Part shown: piece by piece, positions 16,869-25,749 of the stretch
Layout: every line of letters begins with the position of its first letter
How positions within the stretch are numbered: position 1 is the first letter of the stretch
Assembly (NCBI RefSeq): GCF_022879575.1
Contig: NZ_CP084262.1
Coordinates: 372,001-436,000 of the forward strand
DNA from: Caballeronia sp. SL2Y3
Lineage (GTDB): Bacteria; Pseudomonadota; Gammaproteobacteria; Burkholderiales; Burkholderiaceae
Length of the DNA: 64,000 nt
Direction of reading: 5' to 3'
Position numbers and translations under genes: made by a program
The notes under the pieces: generated by a model
Databases searched by the model: none
Told to the model about the DNA's origin: nothing
What the model saw: the letters and a program-made list of their open reading frames with translations, nothing else

Positions 16869-18239
16869 ATGGCGGGAATCGGCTTCGAACTGCGCAAGAT
16901 GCTGCGGCGCGACACGCTCGTCGGGCTGATGCAGGCGTATGCCTACGCGGGCCTCATCAGCGCGGGACCGTGGATTCTGTCGATCATCGGCATGCTGCTG
17001 ATCGGCGTTCTGAGCCTGCCGTTCGTGCTGCCGACCGGACTCATCACGCAGTTTCAGGTGTCGGTGACGTACCTCATTTCGCTGTCGCTCGTGCTAACCG
17101 GGCCGCTGCAACTCGGCTTCACGCGCTTCACCTCCGACCGCCTCTTCGAGAAACGCGCCGACATGGTGCTGCCGAACTATCACGGCGCGGCGCTCGTTTC
17201 GACCGTCGCGGCGACGCTGCTCGGCGGCATCGCGGTCGTCTTTCTGTTTCGCGATCAGTCAGCGGCGTATCGTCTGCTGATGCTCGCCGGCTTCGTCGTG
17301 ATGAGCAACATCTGGCTCGCCACCATCTTTCTCTCCGGTATGAAGCAGTACATGTCGATCCTGTGGGTGTTTTTCATCGGCTATACGCTGACGGCGGGCG
17401 CGGCGATCACGCTGAACGTGTTCGGCCTGACGGGGCTGCTCGGCGGCTTCGTGTTCGGGCAGACGGTGCTGCTCGCGGGCTTGCTCACGCTCATCTATCG
17501 CGATTACACGAGCGACCGCTTCATCGCGTATGACTTCTTCTCGCGGCGATACCGCTATCCGACGCTGATGGCGACGGGCTTTCTCTACAACCTCGGCATC
17601 TGGGTCGACAAGTACATGTTCTGGTACGCGCCGGGTACGGGGCAAACGGTCATCGGGCCGCTGCGCGCGTCGATCATCTACGACATTCCCGTGTTCCTCG
17701 CCTACCTCGCGATCATTCCCGGCATGGCCGTGTTTCTGATGCGCATCGAGACGGACTTCGTCGAGTACTACGACGCGTTCTATGGCGCGGTGCGCGAAGG
17801 CGCGTCGTTGCAGCACATCGAGCGCATGCGCAACGCAATGGTCGAGGCGCTGCGCAACGGCCTCTACGAGATCGTCAAGGTGCAGGCGACGGCCGCGCTG
17901 CTGCTTTTCGCGATCAGCGCGACGCTTCTCAGTTGGCTGCGCATTTCGACGCTCTATTCGCCGCTCCTTTATGTCGATGTAATCGCCGCGAGCCTGCAAG
18001 TGCTTTTCATGGGCGTCATCAACGTGTTCTTCTATCTGGACAAGCGGCGCGTGGTGCTGGCGCTCGTCGCATTGTTCGTCGCGTCGAACGTGGTGCTGAC
18101 GGGACTGACGCTCACGGCGAATCCCGGCTGGTACGGCTTCGGATTCGCAGGATCGCTGCTCGTCGTGGTGCTCGCGAGTCTCGTGTGGCTGGATCGAAAG
18201 CTCGATTCGCTGGAATACGAGACCTTCATGATTCAGTGA
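16869..18239 (+). CDS. pelG: PelG, inner-membrane Pel transporter (PST-like)
   Basis: A 456-residue polytopic protein with about 12 hydrophobic segments, starting MAGIGFELRKMLRRDTL (the conserved PelG N-terminus). It continues with helices such as SIIGMLLIGVLSLPFVLP and YLISLSLVLTGPLQLGF. PelG is the predicted flippase-like partner of PelF. It begins five bases after pelF and ends the operon; the convergent lysR stop is only six bases away and no terminator hairpin is evident. Confidence 0.95.
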   Translation: MAGIGFELRKMLRRDTLVGLMQAYAYAGLISAGPWILSIIGMLLIGVLSLPFVLPTGLITQFQVSVTYLISLSLVLTGPLQLGFTRFTSDRLFEKRADMVLPNYHGAALVSTVAATLLGGIAVVFLFRDQSAAYRLLMLAGFVVMSNIWLATIFLSGMKQYMSILWVFFIGYTLTAGAAITLNVFGLTGLLGGFVFGQTVLLAGLLTLIYRDYTSDRFIAYDFFSRRYRYPTLMATGFLYNLGIWVDKYMFWYAPGTGQTVIGPLRASIIYDIPVFLAYLAIIPGMAVFLMRIETDFVEYYDAFYGAVREGASLQHIERMRNAMVEALRNGLYEIVKVQATAALLLFAISATLLSWLRISTLYSPLLYVDVIAASLQVLFMGVINVFFYLDKRRVVLALVALFVASNVVLTGLTLTANPGWYGFGFAGSLLVVVLASLVWLDRKLDSLEYETFMIQ

Positions 18240-18245
18240 GCGTGG

Positions 18246-19169
18246 CTAGCGGGAATCGAGGCGCGCGTCGATGCGGCCGGAGCGAAACGCGTCCACCACG
18301 AAATCGACGAACACGCGCGTTTTCGGCGGCAACAGCTTCTTGCTCGGATAGTACAGACTGATCGCGCCGAGTTCGGCGAACCAGCCCGGCAACAGGCGCA
18401 TGAGGCTGCCTTGCTGGAGCCAGCGCGCGGCGTGCGGCATGGGAATCAGCGCGATGCCGAGCCCTTGCATGGCGGCGGCGGCCATGGCTTCGGGGTCGTC
18501 GAAGATCATGCGCGTGCGATGCCGGACGAGACACTGTTCGCCCACGGCGTTGCGCAGCTTCCACGCGAAGACGCGCCCCGACGAAACCGAACGGCGCGCG
18601 ATGCCGTCGAACGCTTCGAGCTCGGACGGATGCGCGGGCATCGGCTTGTCCGCCATGTATGCGGGCGATGCCGCCACGATCACATGCGCCGGCGCGAGTT
18701 CGCGCGCCACGACGCCTTCGTTCAGTTCGATGCCGCCGCCGATCGCGGCGTCGTAGCCCTCGCCGATGAGATCGACGGGCCGGTTGTCGAAATGCACGTC
18801 CGGGACGATGGCCGGGTAACGGTCGAGAAATTCGCCGAGGATCGGCACCAGATACTCGCGCCCGAAACCGACGCCCACACTGACTTTCAGCGTGCCGGAC
18901 GGCGCGCCGTTTTGCTCCGCTGCGTGCGAGATGGCATCGCGCAGCGTGTCGAAGGGCGCGCGCACTTCCTGATAGAAGCTCTCGCCGCTGTCCGTCAGCG
19001 TCAGGCTGCGCGTGCTTCGATGAAAGAGCCGCAGCCCGAGCTGCTGCTCCAGCCGCGCGACGTTCTTGCTGACGCCCGCCGGTGTCATCCCGAGCCGGCG
19101 AGCCGCCGCCGAGAAACTGCCGGTCTGCGCCGTGACGACGAACGACTCCAGAAAGTTGAACGATTCCAC
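18246..19169 (-). CDS. LysR-family transcriptional regulator
   Basis: A 307-residue LTTR. The N-terminal winged helix (residues 1-62) shows FVVTAQTGSFSAAARRLGMTPAGVSKNVARLE followed by LFHRSTRSLTLTDSG. The effector-binding domain follows from about residue 90 (GTLKVSVGVGFGREYLVP). It is transcribed divergently from the short-chain dehydrogenase gene, the classical layout in which an LTTR controls its neighbour. The 114-bp intergenic region should contain both promoters. The inducer is unknown. Confidence 0.92.
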   Translation of the reverse strand: MESFNFLESFVVTAQTGSFSAAARRLGMTPAGVSKNVARLEQQLGLRLFHRSTRSLTLTDSGESFYQEVRAPFDTLRDAISHAAEQNGAPSGTLKVSVGVGFGREYLVPILGEFLDRYPAIVPDVHFDNRPVDLIGEGYDAAIGGGIELNEGVVARELAPAHVIVAASPAYMADKPMPAHPSELEAFDGIARRSVSSGRVFAWKLRNAVGEQCLVRHRTRMIFDDPEAMAAAAMQGLGIALIPMPHAARWLQQGSLMRLLPGWFAELGAISLYYPSKKLLPPKTRVFVDFVVDAFRSGRIDARLDSR

Positions 19170-19283
19170 GGCACCCTCGCTTGATACCGCCGGTTGAAAC
19201 TGCTTGCCCGCATTATGCGCTACCGGACGATGAATCCGACGGCCATACTGGCTTCACTTTCAACCAACCAGCAGGAGCAGATC

Positions 19284-20027
19284 ATGGCAAACAGTCTCAG
19301 CGGCAAGATTGCTTTCGTCACGGGCGGCGCGCGCGGCATCGGCGCGGCGGTCGTCAGCCGGCTCGCGGCCGAAGGCGCGGCAGTCGCGTTCACGTATCGC
19401 GGATCGGCGGCGCAGGCATCGGCGCTCGCCGCAAAGATCGAGGAGACCGGTGGCCGCGTGCTCGCGATCCAGTCCGACGCAGCCGACGCCGACGCGCTGA
19501 CCCGCGCGATCGAACAGGCCGCGCGCCACTTCGGCAAGATCGACGTTCTGGTCAACAACGCAGGCGTGCTGTATCTCGGCCCGGTCGATGCCTTCTCGCT
19601 CGACGACTTCGACAAGACCGTGGCCGTGAATGTGCGCGCCGTGTTCGTCGCGACGAAAGCGGTTCTGCCGTACATGCCGGCTGGCGGACGAATCGTGAAC
19701 ATCGGCAGCACGAACGCGGATCGCATGCCGTTCCCTGGCGGCGCGGCCTACGCGATGAGCAAGGCGGCGCTACAAGGACTCGTGAAGGGTCTCGCGCGCG
19801 ATCTCGGCCCGAAAGGCATCACGGTGAACAACGTGCAGCCCGGCCCGGTCGACACCGACATGAACCCGGAGCAAGGCGAGTTCGGCTCCGCCCTGCACGC
19901 GCTGATGGCCGTGCAACGGCACGCCAAGGCCGATGAAATCGCCGCGATGGTGGCGTACGTCGCGGGGCCGGAAGCGTCGTTCGTGACGGGCGCGAGTCTC
20001 ATGATCGACGGAGGCTTCAGCGCGTGA
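19284..20027 (+). CDS. Short-chain dehydrogenase/reductase, FabG-like
   Basis: A 247-residue classical SDR. The cofactor motif is TGGARGIG (from residue 12), followed by NNAG, the catalytic Ser in NIGSTNAD and YAMSK (Tyr/Lys pair). The protein ends SLMIDGGFSA. The Arg in TYRG after the second strand suggests NADP(H) preference. AGGAG lies eight bases before this ATG; an upstream in-frame ATG would add an unlikely 30-residue leader. Paired divergently with the LysR gene. Physiological substrate unknown. Confidence 0.9.
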   Translation: MANSLSGKIAFVTGGARGIGAAVVSRLAAEGAAVAFTYRGSAAQASALAAKIEETGGRVLAIQSDAADADALTRAIEQAARHFGKIDVLVNNAGVLYLGPVDAFSLDDFDKTVAVNVRAVFVATKAVLPYMPAGGRIVNIGSTNADRMPFPGGAAYAMSKAALQGLVKGLARDLGPKGITVNNVQPGPVDTDMNPEQGEFGSALHALMAVQRHAKADEIAAMVAYVAGPEASFVTGASLMIDGGFSA

Positions 20028-20162
20028 CGATCAGTTTCGCCGGCATCGATACGTAAGGGCTGCGTAGAGAATCGTCGGCGTTGCGTCGGGCGAACGGAAT
20101 CTTGGCGTAAGGCGCGCGCGAAGCGGTGGCTGGACGGAACAAGAGTGGCAGCTTACGGGCAC

Positions 20163-20190
20163 GCGCCATGCGTCGCCGCATGGCGCTTTT
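20163..20190 (+). terminator. Intrinsic terminator after the SDR gene
   Basis: Perfect 10-bp stem GCGCCATGCG with loop TCGC and CGCATGGCGC, then TTTT. It lies 136 bp after the SDR stop and 35 bp before the next gene, so it should separate the two transcripts. Confidence 0.7.
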
Positions 20191-20224
20191 CGCCTGTTCC
20201 GTTCAATCACAAAGAGGCTCGTTC

Positions 20225-20677
20225 ATGAAACCGATCCGCCCGCGCTACCGCTCGCGCCTGGCCACGGCGCTTTTCGAGTGGCTCAACCCGATTCCGTATG
20301 GTCTCTTCGTCGGCACGCTGATCTTCGACATCATCTATGCAATCAACGCCGTCATCTTCTGGGCAAAGGGCGCGGCGTGGCTCGTCACCGTGGGCCTGCT
20401 CATCGCGATCATTCCGCGCTTCATCAATCTCGGTCACGTCTGGTTCGGCGGGCGCGGCACGGTCACGAGCCTCGAACGCACCGACTTCTGGCTGAATCTT
20501 CTCGGCATCGTCGCGGCGGTGGTGAACGCGTTCGTCCACTCGCGCGATGCCTACGCGATGGTCCCGCTCAGCGTCATCCTCTCGGTGGTCACGGTCGTGC
20601 TTCTGAGCGCCGGGCAAGTGATGCTCGCCTTCGACAAGTTCAACCGCTTCAACCTGCCGGAGGCCGTCCGTGAATAA
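20225..20677 (+). CDS. DUF2231-type inner-membrane protein
   Basis: A 150-residue protein with four hydrophobic helices: PYGLFVGTLIFDIIYAINAVIFW, WLVTVGLLIAIIPRFI, LLGIVAAVVNAFVH and VILSVVTVVLLSAGQVML. The NPIPYG motif with the following GTLIFDIIY is typical of DUF2231 membrane proteins. Its last codons overlap the start of the next gene by 8 bp, so the two are translationally coupled. Such proteins are often found beside sorbosone-dehydrogenase-like genes; a role in electron transfer or membrane anchoring of the partner is inference. Confidence 0.85.
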   Translation: MKPIRPRYRSRLATALFEWLNPIPYGLFVGTLIFDIIYAINAVIFWAKGAAWLVTVGLLIAIIPRFINLGHVWFGGRGTVTSLERTDFWLNLLGIVAAVVNAFVHSRDAYAMVPLSVILSVVTVVLLSAGQVMLAFDKFNRFNLPEAVRE

Positions 20678-21989
20678 CATCATGCGCACAAGCCTCGTTT
20701 CGATGGCCGTTGCGGCCTGCCTCGCCGGATGCAACGAGCACGCGTCCTACGAATCGCAGCAGCAGGCCGGCGCGAATCCGCCGCTGCCGGACGCGCGCAA
20801 CTTCCTGGCCCCGCCGATGCAGGTGCCGAAGCACGTCGGCTGGAAAAGCGGCGAGACGCCCAAGGTCGCGGACGGGCTGAAGATAGAAGGCATCGCGTCG
20901 GGGCTGGAGCATCCGCGTCAGGTGTACGCGCTGCCGAACGGCGACATCCTCGTGGCGGAATCAAGTAGTCCTGATGAAGAGCCGGTCACGACGCCGAAGC
21001 AGCTCATCGCGGGCATGGTGCAGACCCGTTCGGGCAAGGAAGCGAAAGGCGGCAACCGCATCACGCTGTTGCGCAAGCCCGCGAACGGCAACGGCGAATG
21101 GGAGAAGCACGTCTTCATCGACCATCTGCATTCGCCGTTCGGCATGCAACTGGTCGGCAATACGCTCTTCGTCGCCGATACCGACGCGATTCTCGCGTTC
21201 CCGTATCAGGCCGGCGCGACGCATATCGACGGCACGGGTGTCGAGCTCGCCGATTTGCCGAGCACCATCAACCATCACTGGACGAAGGCGCTGCTCGCGA
21301 GCCCCGATGGCAAGAAGCTGTATGTGGGCGTCGGCTCGAACAGCAACGTCGGCGAGAACGGGCTCGAAGTGGAATACCGCCGCGCGGCCGTGCTGGAAGT
21401 CGACATTGCGACGGGCGGCAGCCGCGTGTTCGCGTCCGGCATCCGCAATCCGACCTCGCTGCAATGGGAGCCGAAGACGGGCAAGCTGTGGGCGGTGGCG
21501 AACGAACGCGACGAGATCGGCGCGGACCTCGTTCCCGACTATCTGACCTCGGTGAAGGAGCACGCTTTCTACGGCTGGCCGTATAGCTACTATGGACAGC
21601 ACGTGGACGAGCGCGTGCATCAGCAAAGACCCGATCTCGTCCAGAAAGCGATCAAGCCGGATTACGCCATCGGCTCGCACGTCGCGCCGCTCGGACTGCT
21701 GTTCTATACCGGCAACAACTTGCCCGCGCAGTATCGCGGCGGCGCGTTCATCGGCGAGCACGGCAGTTGGGACCGTTCGCCGCTCGCGGGCTATGCGGTC
21801 GCGTATGTCGCGTTCCAGGACGGCCAGCCGGTCGGCGCGCCGAAGCCCATCGTCACCGGTTTCGTGTCGGCGGACGAGAAGCAGTTGCGCGGCGCGCCGG
21901 TGGGCCTCGCAGAGGACAAGGACGGTGCGCTTCTCATCGCCGACGACGCCGGCAACGCCGTCTGGCGCGTGACCAAGGCGGGCGGTTAG
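20670..21989 (+). CDS. Sorbosone dehydrogenase-like (PQQ-type beta-propeller) lipoprotein
   Basis: A 439-residue exported protein. The leader ends in lipobox LAGC (Cys21), so it is probably membrane-anchored in the periplasm. The rest is a six-bladed propeller of the glucose/sorbosone dehydrogenase type: GLEHPRQVYALPNGDILVAE, HSPFGMQLVGNTLFVADTD, SGIRNPTSLQWEP, YGWPYSYYG and GAFIGEHGSWDRSP. The His/Arg/Asp surfaces expected for PQQ binding are in these motifs, but cofactor use is inferred. GTG start with GGAGG six bases upstream; an ATG at 20682 is possible. Co-transcribed with the DUF2231 gene. Confidence 0.88.
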   Translation: MNNIMRTSLVSMAVAACLAGCNEHASYESQQQAGANPPLPDARNFLAPPMQVPKHVGWKSGETPKVADGLKIEGIASGLEHPRQVYALPNGDILVAESSSPDEEPVTTPKQLIAGMVQTRSGKEAKGGNRITLLRKPANGNGEWEKHVFIDHLHSPFGMQLVGNTLFVADTDAILAFPYQAGATHIDGTGVELADLPSTINHHWTKALLASPDGKKLYVGVGSNSNVGENGLEVEYRRAAVLEVDIATGGSRVFASGIRNPTSLQWEPKTGKLWAVANERDEIGADLVPDYLTSVKEHAFYGWPYSYYGQHVDERVHQQRPDLVQKAIKPDYAIGSHVAPLGLLFYTGNNLPAQYRGGAFIGEHGSWDRSPLAGYAVAYVAFQDGQPVGAPKPIVTGFVSADEKQLRGAPVGLAEDKDGALLIADDAGNAVWRVTKAGG

Positions 21990-22016
21990 CGCGTCCTTCG
22001 TGCGAGAACGAACATG

Positions 22017-22050
22017 GCGGGCCTTCGTTTCGAGGGCCCGCTGTGTTTTG
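22017..22050 (+). terminator. Intrinsic terminator after sorbosone dehydrogenase-like gene
   Basis: GCGGGCCTTCG-TTT-CGAGGGCCCGC forms an 11-bp stem with one G-T pair, followed by TGTGTTTTG. It starts 28 bp after the stop codon. Confidence 0.7.
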
Positions 22051-22074
22051 CGATCGTTGTCGCTCGTTATTGCG

Positions 22075-22266
22075 TCAGGTGCCTTTCGGGTACGCGATAT
22101 CGCGATCAGGCGACACGTCGCCCCGATTGCCTCGCTCGCGGCGTGCGGCCATGCGGTGTTGGAGCCAGTCGCGCGCGAGCACGATGCGCAAGGTGCACAT
22201 TGCGACCACCCAGATGAAGCCCGATGCGGGTGCATCGAACAGGCGTATAAGCGTCGTCCTTTTCAT
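22075..22266 (-). CDS. Possible small membrane protein
   Basis: A 63-codon frame with one hydrophobic segment (ASGFIWVVAMCTLRIVLA) followed by a basic, hydrophilic tail. GGGGA stands six bases before the ATG. It lies in the 690-bp gap between the sorbosone-dehydrogenase terminator and the next gene. The rest of that gap (22267-22734) has lower G+C and no frame I can defend. No homologue is recognised, so this is a candidate only. Confidence 0.35.
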   Translation of the reverse strand: MKRTTLIRLFDAPASGFIWVVAMCTLRIVLARDWLQHRMAARRERGNRGDVSPDRDIAYPKGT

Positions 22267-22734
22267 TCACGATCCCCGAGAAACGTGCGGTCTTTCGCAT
22301 CTTTGCCGGCGTGCTTCGTTTTTTGTCTGGCATGTATCGCGCAGCTGTGCGTTTGTGTTGCGAGTCTAGCCCGGTTGCGATGTTCGCCGTTATCTCTATG
22401 TCGAGATGTGAGGGGTCGCGTACGCTTCTGTGTCGGGCTCGGCGCGCATGTGTATGTCGAATTCGGGTTTTCCACGCCGCGTATGCCGGGAAAAGTGCTC
22501 GTATCCTCGATTCGCAGTCGCGTGTCTTGATAAAGCGCATTCTTTGTTCGCCTCTCTCTATGTGACGCTTCGGTCCGCGCGACTCTCGCGCAGACACTTC
22601 GAGCGTTTGAATTCGGCTTCGGCATTCGGCCGCTTCTGGTTCTTTCGCATTGTCTCGATCGGCGTTGCGTTGCATGCGCATGTGCCGGTCCTCTTTGCTT
22701 CCTTCGGATCACTAACGTTATAGATGCATCGAAC

Positions 22735-23205
22735 GTGCGAATTCTTCTACTCCGCTCCGAATCCACGGTCGGCCGGCCGGTTGCGCCGCCGCCTTTGGTC
22801 GATCCGTACGCGTCGCCGCCTGTCGGCGCATGCGGCTGGGTCAACGGGGCCAATGCCGGCGTATGCGCGCGGCAATATTCGAACGGATGGGCCTACATCA
22901 ACGCGGTGTGTCAGTACGACGGCACGGCGTGCGGCGTTGCATCGACTGCGGTCACGATACCGCCTGCAACGTCCGGAAGCCGTTGGTACGACCAATACTG
23001 CAACGTGGTGCCTGACGGACGCTACGCACTCGCGGCGGCGACGGCGCTCGTGATCGCGCGCGGCTCGGCAGATGTGTGTCCCTGGCCGAATGACGCGTGC
23101 GCGACGCATCGCCGCTTCATATTCGTATGCCAAAAGCCGCCCCATTCGTCTGATCAGGCCGCCCGCCAAAAGCCAGCCGTTTCTCGCCACGATCCCATTC
23201 CTTAA
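22735..23205 (+). CDS. Hypothetical Cys-rich protein
   Basis: The frame has coding-like third-position G+C and encodes 156 residues from a GTG. Residues ~30-130 contain eight Cys (ACGW, GVCARQ, AVCQY, TACGV, QYCNVV, DVCPW, NDACAT, FVCQK), with several Trp/Tyr, as in small disulphide-bonded secreted proteins. No signal peptide is visible from this start, and the N-terminus may be damaged or start elsewhere. Not recognised as a known family. Confidence 0.4.
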   Translation: MRILLLRSESTVGRPVAPPPLVDPYASPPVGACGWVNGANAGVCARQYSNGWAYINAVCQYDGTACGVASTAVTIPPATSGSRWYDQYCNVVPDGRYALAAATALVIARGSADVCPWPNDACATHRRFIFVCQKPPHSSDQAARQKPAVSRHDPIP

Positions 23206-23283
23206 GGGTTTCGTCAGTTACGGCCGGTAGGCTCTGCGCTGGATAAAGTCAAACAAACAAAGCTCGATCAGAGCGGAACCACC

Positions 23284-24345
23284 ATGCCCGCACCGTACGT
23301 CGCAAGCCTCGTCAAGATCTCGTGGAAGAACCTTTCGCAGCATCGCTTTCACCGGAAGCATGCGCGGGAGGCGCGCGATGTGCTGCGCAGCATCGAGAGC
23401 AGGCAGGGCAGGACCAACGCCGGACAATTGCGGCTCGCGGATGCGTACGCGCGCGACGTGCTCGGCGACGCGTGCTATGCGCCGTGGCTCCACGTCTATA
23501 CGGCGTTGAACGGCCATTTCAAGGAAGGCTGGATTCCGGACAACTACTACGGCTGGATCGTCGTTCCGAAGATGAAAGGCCTGTACGGACAGATGTCGCA
23601 TCTGAAGCCCGTGTCGCGGCTGCTCTTTCAGGACGACGCATTCCCCGATCTCGGCTACTACGTGAACGGCATCTTCTACACGGCCGATCACATCGCGATT
23701 CACAAATCTCAGGTCGCGAACTTCGTTTTCAGCACGACGGACCGGATCGCCTTCAAGCTCGATCACTCGATGCAGGGCAAGGGCGTCTTTCTGATGGACC
23801 GCAAGGACTTCGATGCCGAGCGCATCAGCCAGCTCGGCAACGGCGTGCTGCAACGCTTCATCGTGCAGCACGCGACGTTCGACCAGTTCGCGTCCAAGGC
23901 GGTCGCGACGGTGCGGCTGACGACGGTCGTCGACGACGCCGGCGCTATCTCGCTGCGCGCCTGCTTCTTGCGCCTCGGCCGGTCGGCGGACACGTATATT
24001 CGCCCCGACAGCGAAGTGTGCGTGCCGGTGCATCTGGAGAGCGGGCGGCTTTTCAGCACAGGCTATCTGAGCGACTGGACGCGCGTGGACGCGCACCCGG
24101 ATTCGAAGATCCGCTTCGACGGCGTGACCTTGCCCGCGTTTTCCAAGTGCGTGGAAAAAGTCATGGCGCTGCACGCGAAGGCGCCGTTCGCGCGCTGCGT
24201 CGGCTGGGACTTGACCGTCGATATCGATGAAAACGTGCTCGTGATGGAGTGGAACGCCGAGCATAACGACGTGAAGTTCAGCGAGGCCACGCAAGGGCCG
24301 TGCTTCACCGACCTGAAGTGGGAAACGTTGCGGCCGATGGCGTAA
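23284..24345 (+). CDS. ATP-grasp protein of the sugar-transfer-associated type
   Basis: A 353-residue protein resembling the sugar-transfer-associated ATP-grasp family. The ATP-grasp core shows RIAFKLDHSMQGKGVFL (Lys and Gly-rich loop), GVLQRFIVQHATF, VRLTTVV and the C-terminal acidic metal site GWDLTVDIDENVLVMEWN. The family is thought to ligate or transfer groups during polysaccharide or capsule-type synthesis, but no substrate is known. It stands alone, with a weak Shine-Dalgarno (AGCGGA). No glycan genes are adjacent, although the pel operon lies 5 kb upstream. Confidence 0.8.
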   Translation: MPAPYVASLVKISWKNLSQHRFHRKHAREARDVLRSIESRQGRTNAGQLRLADAYARDVLGDACYAPWLHVYTALNGHFKEGWIPDNYYGWIVVPKMKGLYGQMSHLKPVSRLLFQDDAFPDLGYYVNGIFYTADHIAIHKSQVANFVFSTTDRIAFKLDHSMQGKGVFLMDRKDFDAERISQLGNGVLQRFIVQHATFDQFASKAVATVRLTTVVDDAGAISLRACFLRLGRSADTYIRPDSEVCVPVHLESGRLFSTGYLSDWTRVDAHPDSKIRFDGVTLPAFSKCVEKVMALHAKAPFARCVGWDLTVDIDENVLVMEWNAEHNDVKFSEATQGPCFTDLKWETLRPMA

Positions 24346-24447
24346 GCGTCTTTGCGTTATGGTCTGAGCGAACGCGTGGGTTCACCGTGCATTGCGCCAC
24401 CGCTTTTGCACCGTTCGCCCGTACAATCGTCGCAACGGAGGTCGCAC

Positions 24448-25749
24448 ATGCACACATCCACCCGGCATCCCGTCCTGGGATGCATCGCCGACGACTTCAC
24501 CGGCGCCACCGATCTCGCGAGCATGCTCGTGCGCGGCGGCATGCGCACGGTTCAGACTATCGGCGTCCCCGCCTCGGACGCGCGCCTCGACGCGGACGCC
24601 GTGGTCGTCGCGCTCAAATCGCGGACGATCGAAGCGGCCGATGCCGTCGCCCAATCGCTCGCGGCGCTCGACTGGCTGCGCGCGCAGGGTTGCCGCCAGT
24701 TCTTCTTCAAATACTGTTCGACGTTCGATTCCACCGATGCCGGCAACATCGGCCCGGTCGCCGAGGCGCTGCTCGATGCGCTCGCCGGGCAAAGCGGCGC
24801 GGACTTCACGATAGCCTGCCCTGCGTTTCCCGAGAACAAGCGCACGGTCTATCGCGGGCATCTTTTCGTCGGTGACGCGCTTCTAAGCGAATCGGGCATG
24901 GAGCACCATCCGCTCACGCCGATGCGCGACCCGAATCTCGTTCGCGTCCTCCAACGGCAAAGCAAATCGAAGGTCGGTCTGATCGCGAGCGATACGGTCG
25001 CCGCGGGCGCCGATGCCGTGCGCGGCGCGATCGCCGCCCTGCGCGCCGACGGCGTGCGGCTCGCCATTGCCGACGCGCTCACCGACGCCGACCTGCGCAC
25101 GCTCGGCGCGGCCTGCGCCGATCTCGCGCTCGTCACGGGCGGCTCGGGCGTCGCCATCGGCTTGCCGGAGAACTTCCGGCGCGCCGGACTCATCGAGGCG
25201 AACGACAAGGCAGCGGACCTGCCCGCCGTGGAAGGCCCGGCGCTCGTGCTGGCGGGCAGCGCATCGAAGGCGACGAACGGGCAAGTAGCCGAGTGGATCG
25301 CGGCGCGGCCGGCGTATCGCGTCGATCCCCGCGCGCTCGCACGAGGCGAGGCGGTCGTCGACGACGCGCTCGCCTTCATCGACGCCCACGCGCCGCAGCC
25401 GGTGCTGGTCTACGCCACGGCTTCGCCCGATGAAGTCAAGGCGGTGCAGCAAGAGCTCGGCAGCGCGGCGGCGGGCCAGCTCGTCGAAGATGCGCTCGCC
25501 GCCATCGCCCGTGAAGCCCGCGCGCGCGGCGTGCGCAGGTTCGTGGTCGCGGGCGGCGAGACATCGGGCGCCGTGGTGCAGGCGCTCGGCGTTCAGATGT
25601 TGCAGATCGGGCCGCCCATCGATCCGGGCGTGCCCGTGACCGTGAGCGTCGGCGATACGCCGCTTGCGCTGGCATTGAAGTCCGGCAACTTCGGCGCGCG
25701 CGATTTCTTCGACAAGGCGCTGCGTTACATCGAAGGAGAGCGCGCGTGA
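24448..25749 (+). CDS. otnK: 3-oxo-tetronate kinase OtnK (four-carbon acid sugar kinase)
   Basis: A 433-residue DUF1537-family kinase that phosphorylates 3-oxo-tetronates at C4. N-terminal domain motif GCIADDFTGATDLASML and substrate-site SRTIE and KYCSTFDST are present. The C-terminal nucleotide-binding part has VTGGSGVAIGLP, LAGSASKAT and GGETSGAVVQAL. AACGGAGG lies upstream of the ATG. The stop codon overlaps the GTG of otnC (GTGA), so the pair is coupled. The usual partner genes for the dehydrogenase (ltnD) and isomerase (otnI) are not adjacent. Confidence 0.93.
   Translation: MHTSTRHPVLGCIADDFTGATDLASMLVRGGMRTVQTIGVPASDARLDADAVVVALKSRTIEAADAVAQSLAALDWLRAQGCRQFFFKYCSTFDSTDAGNIGPVAEALLDALAGQSGADFTIACPAFPENKRTVYRGHLFVGDALLSESGMEHHPLTPMRDPNLVRVLQRQSKSKVGLIASDTVAAGADAVRGAIAALRADGVRLAIADALTDADLRTLGAACADLALVTGGSGVAIGLPENFRRAGLIEANDKAADLPAVEGPALVLAGSASKATNGQVAEWIAARPAYRVDPRALARGEAVVDDALAFIDAHAPQPVLVYATASPDEVKAVQQELGSAAAGQLVEDALAAIAREARARGVRRFVVAGGETSGAVVQALGVQMLQIGPPIDPGVPVTVSVGDTPLALALKSGNFGARDFFDKALRYIEGERA

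Noticed and set aside
20961..22235. 424-codon minus-strand frame opposite the sorbosone dehydrogenase-like gene
   Set aside because: It crosses the intrinsic terminator and mirrors the real gene; no motif.
22106..22853. Two long minus-strand frames in the gap before the Cys-rich gene
   Set aside because: Arg-rich, no motif, mutually overlapping, no ribosome binding site.
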